Shown here in pieces: positions 57,749 through 64,000 of a stretch of DNA of 64,000 nucleotides. The notes under the pieces are model-generated. The model was not told where the DNA came from. It was given only the letters and a program-made list of their open reading frames with translations, and did not search any database. Numbering within the stretch: position 1 is the stretch's first letter; each line of letters begins with the position of its first letter. The position numbers and the translations under genes are program-made. Origin of the DNA: Isoetes taiwanensis (taxonomy: Eukaryota; Streptophyta; Lycopodiopsida; Isoetales; Isoetaceae); NCBI GenBank assembly GCA_021234155.1, contig JAJEKV010000314.1, forward strand, positions 1 to 64,000. Reading direction: 5' to 3'.

Positions 57749-57889
57749 TCCGCCCTAATGAAGAGCAGGTCTCGAGTTCGAGTCTCCATGGGTGCCTATA
57801 TGCATGGGTAATTTGCAAAGACTTGGTAATCATTGTGACATGGTATGACATAGACATGGTATAGCCTTTGCCTAAACCATATAATGGGG

Positions 57890-58350
57890 CTAGAAATAAA
57901 ACGATCCTCTTCGATTGGATTTTTAAAATGGAACAATATTTTTAATCTGCTGAAACCCCAAACTCGGAAAAGGTCCTTTGTGCCTCAAACTCTTTAGAAA
58001 AGGATGCCTTGTCATGGTGGCGACGCCATACCACGGCTGTCCAACTAGGCCAGGCACATAAGATTGAAACATGGTCCAACTTTATTAAGAAATTACGAAA
58101 CTATTTCATACCTTCTAATGCCGATCTCAAATTGAGGGATAAGTTACATGAATTACGCCAAACAGGAAGCATTGCTTCCTATATGCAAGATTTTACATCC
58201 TGTGTTTTGGAGATTGAGGATCTAACGGAGAAGACGAAGCTGCATCAATTTCTTTGGGGACTAAAGAAGTATGTAAGAAGAGAAGTTGAGAAATCATCTC
58301 CTGAAGATCTTCAAGATGCGATTGGAGGCAGTAGCAGATTTCATACCTGA
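57890..58350 (+). pseudogene. gag core of retroelement B
   Basis: The frame around 57890-58010 reads LFDWIFKMEQYF, a stop, then ASNSLEKDALSWWRR. It continues with WSNFIKKLRNYFIPSNADLK and KLHELRQTGSIASYMQDFTS, a typical plant Ty3/gypsy gag. A frameshift lies near 58320. Confidence 0.85.
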
Positions 58351-58352
58351 TC

Positions 58353-59378
58353 ATGATCAAAAAGGTATCGATCGAAATGCATCAATTCGAATTTCCTCTA
58401 ATAATAAGGATCCTCAACAAAGTTCTTTTAAGAAGAATGATAATAAACCTGTCTTCAAGAAACTTAATGATCGAAGAGTACAGACAAAAAGGCTTATGTT
58501 ATATATGTGGAAAAGGTGGGCATATGTTTTATCAATGTCCCCATAAGAAATCTAAGAGCAATACTAAGAATGAAGGGGATAACACTAAGAACAACGATAA
58601 GAAAAGTAAGAATACAGGATCCAACAATGTGGTATTTGTGGGGGTCGCCCAAGTAAAAGACACCCCATTTTTACCAAACGACACTTTTAAGATCAAGGGG
58701 TCCTTAAGAGGCCAGGAGTTTATTATTCTAGTAGACTCAGGGTGCTCTCATAATTTTATTTCATGCACCATGGCCACTAAGTTAAGACTCCCAACCAGTC
58801 CCCATGACCAACCACTTGATGTCCAAGTTGCCGATGGAAGTTCTCAAATCTCCTCTGATAAAGTGGAGGACATTACCTATCGCATTCAGACTTTTCATGC
58901 ACGAGATTCTTTTGCAGTCATGGAATTGACTCATATTGATATGATTATTGGTCAAGAGTGGTTGTGGAAGTATGATCCGTTCATCAGCTTTCGAAGACAT
59001 ATTATGAAACTTCAGGTGGACGGAAAACGATATGAATTGCAAGGAGAGCGAGATTTACCATCGACTCCATTACTTTCGGCCATTCAAGTTAAGAAGTTGG
59101 TACGTAAACAACAAGCTCAATTGTTTACCTTACTTGTACATGATAAAGCATATGAAAATGAGGAAATTAAGAAGGGTGTTGGCTTTTCCGTCTTTCCACC
59201 TACATTTCCTCTTCATGAATTTAAGACCTTTCTAATGCAGGACTCCAGTCCGGAGCTACCTCCACGAAGGAGTGTGGACCATGCGATTGACATTACTCCG
59301 GGGTCTGCTCCTCCATCTCGAGCTCCATATCGAGTCTCGCATCAAGAATCTTTGGAGATCGATCGTCAGCTTGCCTGA
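58353..59378 (+). pseudogene. gag zinc knuckle and protease of retroelement B
   Basis: CYICGKGGHMFYQC (58494-58535) is a C-x2-C-x4-H-x4-C knuckle. FIILVDSGCSHNFISCTMAT (58720-58779) is the protease active site D-S-G. MIIGQEWLWKYDPFISF follows at the second protease landmark. The frame ends at 59376, at the start of RT. Confidence 0.88.
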
Positions 59379-60266
59379 GCGAGGTTATATCTGCCCAAGT
59401 CGTAGTCCTTACGGTGCACCTGTGTTATTGGTAAAGAAAAAGGACAAGAGCATGCAGCTTTGTGTGGATTATCGTGTGCTCAACAAGATAACCATCAAGA
59501 ATCGATACCCGCTGCCACGTATTGATGACCTTTTAGATCGTCTTCACGGTAGCAAATGTTTTTCTAAGATTGATTTGAAAAGCGGATATCATCAAATAAG
59601 GATTAAAGAAGGTCATGAACATAAGACGGCCTTTAGAACACACTTTGGTCACTATGAATATATGGTTATGCCTTTTGGTCTAATTAATGCTCCTGCCACA
59701 TTATGGCAGCCATGAATGATCTATTTCGTGACCATCTTCAGAAGGGTGTTATTGTGTATCTCGATGACATTCTTGTGTAGTCTAAGAGCCTAGAAGAACA
59801 TGAGGAATTGGTAAAAGTTGTTTTGACTCTATTGCAAAAACATAAATATTTTATTAATCCTAAGAAAAGTTTCTTCTTTAGAGATCATATTGAATACTTG
59901 GGACATTTTATCTCTGCCCAGGAAATTTCAGTTGATCCACAGAAGGTTATGGCAATACGCACATGGCCTGTACCAAAGAACCAACATGATGTAAGATCCT
60001 TTCTTGGTCTTGCACGTTTTTATCGTAAATTTGTTAAGAATTTCTCTCTAGAAGCAACACCTTTGACTAATTTGTTGCGTAAGAATGTTCCATTTCGATG
60101 GACTCAACAAGTCGAACGAAGCTTTATGAACCTTAAGGATGCATTAACAATGGCTCCTATTTTGACCATCGCAGATCCTCACAAGCCTTATGATGTTATG
60201 ACAGATGCAGTTGTATTAATGCAAGAGGGAAAAGTTATTGCTTATGAAAAGTCATGTCTCAAAAGG
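59272..60266 (+). pseudogene. RT and truncated RNase H of retroelement B
   Basis: RT reads [58 protein letters not shown] and [11 protein letters not shown]. After a frame change it reads GVIVYLDDILV (59745-59778), where the catalytic Y-x-D-D is intact, then a TAG. Connection and RNase H follow (SFLGLARFYRKFVKNFS, PYDVMTDA, VLMQEGKVIAYE). RNase H stops at the inner edge of the right inverted repeat. No integrase follows. Confidence 0.9.
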
Positions 60267-60325
60267 CGTACAAGCATTATAAATAAGTATATGTTGTATT
60301 TCTACCATGATCATGATTTCTTACA
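60267..60325 (-). repeat. Right inverted terminal repeat of retroelement B
   Basis: The complement reads TGTAAGAAATCATGATCATG onward. It pairs with 55652-55710 with about six differences. Confidence 0.85.
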
Positions 60326-61199
60326 AACCCCAATCATGCAATGCATGTCTAGTGAAGAAGTTACTTAAATGCATAAGGAAGGAGCAAGTGGCCTATCTCC
60401 TTAAACTTGAGGTCGACGACCAAGAGACAGAAGAAGAGAAAGAGGCTAAAACATTGAGCAAGCTCCCAAAGCCTATAGCAAAGTTGGTGAAGGAATTCTA
60501 TGACTTGTTTCCTGATGAGATTAAGCAGTTTCCACCCTACAGAGGAGTTGAGTGTGAAATAGCACTTGAGCCAGGGACTAAGCCAACAAGCAAGGCGCCC
60601 TACCGAATGTCGACCGATGAGTTGACGGAGTTGAAAAAGCAATTGCAGGAGTTGACCTAGGGTTCATAAGACCTAGTGTCTCTCCTTTTGGAGCGCCCAT
60701 ACTTTTTGTGAAGAAGAAGGATGGAAGCCTTAGGATGTGCATTGACTATCGTCAATTGAATAAGCACACCATCAAAAACAAGTATGCTTTGCCTAGATCA
60801 GATGATCTAATGGATCAGTTGCAGGGAGCAAAAGTCTTTTCCAAGATAGACTTGAGATCGGGTTATCACCAGATCAGAATCAAAGAGGAGGACATCCATA
60901 AGTCTGCCTTCAGAACAAGATATGGACACTACAAGTTCACGGTGATGCCATTTGGATTGTCTAATGCTCCAACAACATTCATGAGGCTCATGAACGACGT
61001 CTTTCGTGAATTCCTAGACTCTTTCATCATAGTTTTCTTTGATGATAATCTAGTTTATAGCAAGTCCCTAGAGGAGCATGTCCAGCACTTAAGAAAGGTG
61101 CTTGAAAAGCTAAGAAGGCATCAACTCTTTGCGAAGCTATCCAAGTGCCACTTCGCAACAGAAAGGGTGGAGTACTTAGGGCATGTGATCACAGCATAA
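60326..61199 (+). pseudogene. Reverse transcriptase of chromovirus A
   Basis: Coding resumes with LLKCIRKEQVAYLLKLEV, then YDLFPDEIKQFPPYRGVECE. RT motifs follow: [55 protein letters not shown] and [20 protein letters not shown]. The catalytic box is VFFDDN, keeping both aspartates (about 61030-61047). Single stops at 60658 (TAG) and 61197 (TAA) interrupt an otherwise continuous frame, and a one-base shift lies near 60350. Confidence 0.93.
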
Positions 61200-61830
61200 G
61201 GCATCTCAACGGACCCTGCGAAGATCGAAGCGGTGATTGACTGGCCGGCACCGAAGAACACCCATGAAGTGAGAAGTTTCCTCGGCCTAGCAGGATATTA
61301 TAGGAACTTCGTCAAGAACTTTGCTAAGGTAGCAGCGCCATTGACGGACCTCACCAAAGCGGGAAAAATAAAGGATTGGGCAAGTCATTGGCAAAAGAAG
61401 GCTCATACAGCATTTGAGACCTTGAAAGAAGCTTTGACAACAACGCCAGTCCTAGTCTTGCCAGATGCAGCCAAAGATAAGCTTGTGGCGACAGACGCTA
61501 GCAGGATAGCAACAGGTGCAATCCTCATGCAGGAGGAAAGGGTAGTGGCCTATGACTCGAAGAAGATGAATGAGGCAGAGCAGCGCTACCCGACACATGA
61601 TCAGGAGCTTTTGGCTATAGTAAGAGCTTTAAGAATTTGGAGGCACTATCTGTTCGGAAGAAGGTTCCAGCTAGATACGGATCATCAAAGCCTCCAATAC
61701 ATTTTTACACAACCACTTCTCAATTTGAGACGAAGGAGGTGGATGGAATTCCTCGAAGAATATGACTTCGAGATAATTTATAAGCTAGGCAAGCTCAACT
61801 AGTTGCAGATGCACTTTTTAGGAAGCCATT
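61200..61830 (+). pseudogene. RT connection and RNase H of chromovirus A
   Basis: [20 protein letters not shown] and [11 protein letters not shown] are followed by RNase [41 protein letters not shown] and [13 protein letters not shown] frameshift occurs at 61800, where the V-x-D-x-L-S-R-K-like end (VADALFRK equivalent) lies. Confidence 0.92.
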
Positions 61831-62698
61831 GAAGACGAGGACGCACTGCAATGCCATATCAACGCTCACAAGTGAGTATGGCAAGAAGATCGAAGAAACC
61901 TTGCCAACAGATCCCGACTTTAAAGAAGTTTGGACAAGTCTTTGTAAGGAGGCCAGGACTGATAAGGAAAGAGAGATGTTCAGGCACTATAAGAAGAAGA
62001 GTAACTTGCTATACCACAAGAACAAGTTGTGCGTACCAGAAACTTCAGGAGTAAGGAAGCTAATCCTCCATGATATGCACAATAGTCCCATAGCAGGGCA
62101 TGCAGGGTTTATGAAGACATACTTCAAGATTAGAAGCAACTACTTCTGGCCCGGCATGAAGAAGGAGATAGCAAGATACATTCGTGAGTGCTAGATATGC
62201 CAGCAAACAAAGGCGGAGAAACTCCGAATCCCAGGAGCCTTGGAGCCGTTGCCAGTGCCTAATGCTAAGTGGGAAGTCATAAGCATGGACTTCATTACAG
62301 GGCTCCCAAGAACAGCAAGAGGCAAGGATGCCCTGATGGTGGTGGTCGATAAGTTGTTGAAGATGGCACACTTTGTGCCGTGCAGGACAACAGACACAGC
62401 ATTGGATACTGCCGTCATATTTACTAAGGAGATTTTTAGACCCCACGGCATGCCGAGGGAGATAATCTCGGATAGGGACTCTAAATTCATGAGTGTCTTT
62501 TGGCAGGGCCTATTTACCACCATCCAGACGAAGCTCTCCATGAGCACGGCATATCATCCGCAAACAAATGGTCAAATGGAGCGAACCAATAGGATCATCA
62601 AAGATATGTTAAGAAGCTATGTTTGGAACAAGCAATCTAAGTGGGATGATTTCATCCACTTAGTAGAGTTCGCCCTACAACGGTACCCAGCGAGGTGA
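61829..62698 (+). pseudogene. Integrase (zinc finger and catalytic core) of chromovirus A
   Basis: The zinc finger uses H and H in ILHDMHNSPIAGHAGFMKTY and two cysteines in IREC-stop-ICQQ, with a TAG at 62192. The catalytic D-D-35-E residues lie in VISMDFITGLP, IISDRDSKF and NGQMERTNRIIKD. The frame stops at 62696 by a frameshift. Confidence 0.93.
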
Positions 62699-62699
62699 G

Positions 62700-63365
62700 T
62701 CATCGGATGATGTCGCCTTTATGATCAATTATGGGTATCAGTGTCTTACCCCAGATACTTGGCACAATCCAGTGTCCAAGGTAGAAGTCTCCCAACAAAT
62801 GCTTTCAGAGATGCAAGAGTTGGTGGAGAAGGTAAGAGGATACCTCCTAGCAGCGAGAAGTAGGCAGAAAAGCATCGCCGACAAGCATAGAACAGTAAGA
62901 GAATTTCAGGTGGGAGACAAAGTATGGTTGAAGATCAAGGTGAAGCAGGCCAAGCTCCGCATCGGAAATTGCAAGAAGCTTGCTCCAAGATGGGCTGGAC
63001 CTTTCAGGATAAGCAAAAGAGTAGGTACCCAATCCTACAAGTTGGACCTGCCAGCACATCTAAAAATCCATATGGTCTTCCATGTAAGTCTCCTAAAGAG
63101 GCACACTCCTAATCCAGAGGAAGTGTTGGAGACAATCGAGTTACTGGAAATGACGGACGACCAGCTTGAAATCGTCCCTGAGGTTCTTCTTGACAGGGCT
63201 TATAAGAAGACAAGAAGATCCAAATTTCTCCAATACCTTGTGAAATGGGACTTACATGTGGAAGGCGCCACGTGGGTACTACAATCGATTTGGAGAAGCG
63301 GTACCTACAATTCATGGAGCAATGCAAAGGGTCATTTCGTCAAGAAGTCGACATCGACTCGATAG
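62700..63365 (+). pseudogene. Integrase C-terminus with chromodomain of chromovirus A
   Basis: The GPF/Y module reads LAPRWAGPFRISKRVG and SYKLDLPAHLKIHMVFHVS. The chromodomain follows at about 63175-63285: VLLDRAYKKTRRSKFLQYLV and KWDLHVEGATWV, the order of chromovirus chromodomains, which target integration to chromatin. The terminal tryptophan-glutamate end is altered. Stop at 63363. Confidence 0.9.
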
Positions 63366-64000
63366 GTGAGTGGAAGGTAGATTAAAAAGTCTACTTCCGT
63401 CCCACGGAAGTAGACGGCCTTGAGAGATAAGAGGTCATTCAGGTATACATTGATAGGAAAGCACCTCTCGTCAATGCCTAGTACGGGAAGGACTCTATCC
63501 TTCACGCCCAAATACGCGAAGGACACTATCCTCCACGCCAAAGGCAACTAAAGGTGTAGGCATGAGTGAGCATCCTAGGCATGATAGGTATTTGTCTCCA
63601 CGGCCACGATGGAAGAAACATAATCTTCCTACGCCGGGAGATATGCCTTGCATTCATGTAATTGTATTTAATGGGTGGTTCCCGAACAACCAACCTTTAT
63701 ATTAATTAAATGTGTACTAACGTAGTGTTGGACCTGCAGGCCAATAGGAGAGTCTAGCGGCGGGAAGGTCACACTGCGAAGACTTGCAACACATAATTTT
63801 GTCATGATGTGTTGTAAGGGAACGATGTGGAACCTTAAGTAGAAAATTTTGGAACTATGTTTATAATAATGGTATAAGCCATAAACTTTTTGTGAATAAT
63901 AGATGATGAAGTAGAGGATGAAAGAGCCTCTCACCATAGTACAATATTATACAAGGATATTTTATGATTAATTAAAATATTACCTTGAAGTAATTGCATT
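63366..64000. other. 3' untranslated part of chromovirus A
   Basis: A perfect 12-bp inverted repeat gtctacttccgt-ccc-acggaagtagac lies at 63389-63415. A short direct repeat of gaaggac-ctatcct-cacgcc follows at 63485-63540. I find no stretch matching the 5' LTR, so the 3' LTR must lie beyond the window. Confidence 0.6.

Larger units (their letters stand above)
55652..60325 (+). mobile_element. Retroelement B, bounded by 59-bp inverted repeats
   Basis: The element carries a primer site, gag, protease, RT and part of RNase H but no integrase. Its ends are inverted repeats: 55652-55710 begins TGTAAGAAACCATGATCATG, and the complement of 60267-60325 begins TGTAAGAAATCATGATCATG, with about 90 per cent identity across 59 bp. 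No direct LTR copy is found at the right end. Flanks are aatcc and aaccc, possibly an imperfect 5-bp duplication. Pol of chromovirus A resumes directly after 60325. The RNase H frame is cut exactly where the right inverted repeat begins. Confidence 0.75.
47707..64000 (+). mobile_element. Ty3/gypsy chromovirus A with extra genes before gag
   Basis: A 5' LTR, a Met-tRNA primer site at 49116, three extra coding blocks, gag, protease, RT, RNase H, integrase and a chromodomain follow in order. The 3' LTR is not in the window, so the element is at least 16 kb. It inserted next to the 3' LTR of retrotransposon I. A SINE (54566-54780) and retroelement B (55652-60325) interrupt it. The roughly 4.5 kb between primer site and gag, holding a histone H3-like gene and an unknown gene with separate TATA boxes, is not part of a standard chromovirus. 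Confidence 0.85.

Noticed and set aside
63366-64000. 3' LTR of chromovirus A
   Set aside because: No segment resembles 47707-49114; only a hairpin and a short direct repeat are present.

Overview
This window looks like a transposon-dense stretch of a large land-plant nuclear genome. The evidence is plant-type Ty3/gypsy LTR retrotransposons with initiator-Met-tRNA primer sites, a CACTA (En/Spm) transposase of the TNP2 type, an AGO4-type Argonaute fragment and a DUF7869 family gene. From recall, that last family is common in mosses, lycophytes and ferns, so a seed-free plant is possible, but I cannot fix the species. I see no rRNA, tRNA, CRISPR or convincing single-copy host gene. Almost every reading frame carries small frameshifts or single stops, from element decay or from consensus error.

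Layout. (1) Ty3/gypsy element I occupies 1-3113 and resumes at 41162, ending in a 3' LTR near 47205-47697; its 5' LTR lies left of the window. (2) A CACTA element of about 38 kb (3114-41158) interrupts the reverse transcriptase of element I. It starts CACTACA, ends TGTAGTG and is flanked by a 3-bp ATG duplication. (3) A second LTR element, chromovirus A, begins with a 5' LTR near 47707-49114 and runs to the window end, its 3' LTR lying outside. (4) Chromovirus A is interrupted by an antisense tRNA-type SINE (about 54566-54780) and by retroelement B (55652-60325), which is bounded by inverted repeats and carries a 571-bp TIR element.

The CACTA element reads mainly right to left. From its 5' end it carries a SET-domain gene (39307-37993), the TNP2 transposase with DUF4218 and DUF4216 regions (37.6-34.6 kb), a plus-strand DUF7869 gene (30.8-33.2 kb), an FCP1/HAD-type phosphatase-like gene (22996-22326), a roughly 9-kb array of 1.1-kb tandem repeats (10.9-19.9 kb), a WG/GW-rich peptide (10.2-10.4 kb) beside an AGO4-clade PIWI fragment with introns (10.2-9.2 kb), and an unrecognised minus-strand gene region (7.4-4.2 kb) in the place expected for a second CACTA gene. 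Subterminal repeats of the type cgtcgttnaacggcg lie at both ends and also at internal sites, so the unit may be a nest of several CACTA elements.

The strongest novelty is in chromovirus A. Between its primer binding site and gag sit about 4.5 kb of extra genes. The first encodes a histone H3-like protein: an H3-like tail start (MAPTKQTAR), a long charged insert, and an H3 histone fold. It is flanked by five copies of a nested hairpin. The second gene is unrecognised. Each of these genes, and gag, has its own TATA box. Together with the AGO4, WG/GW and SET sequences in the neighbouring CACTA, the window shows transposons carrying host chromatin and silencing genes.
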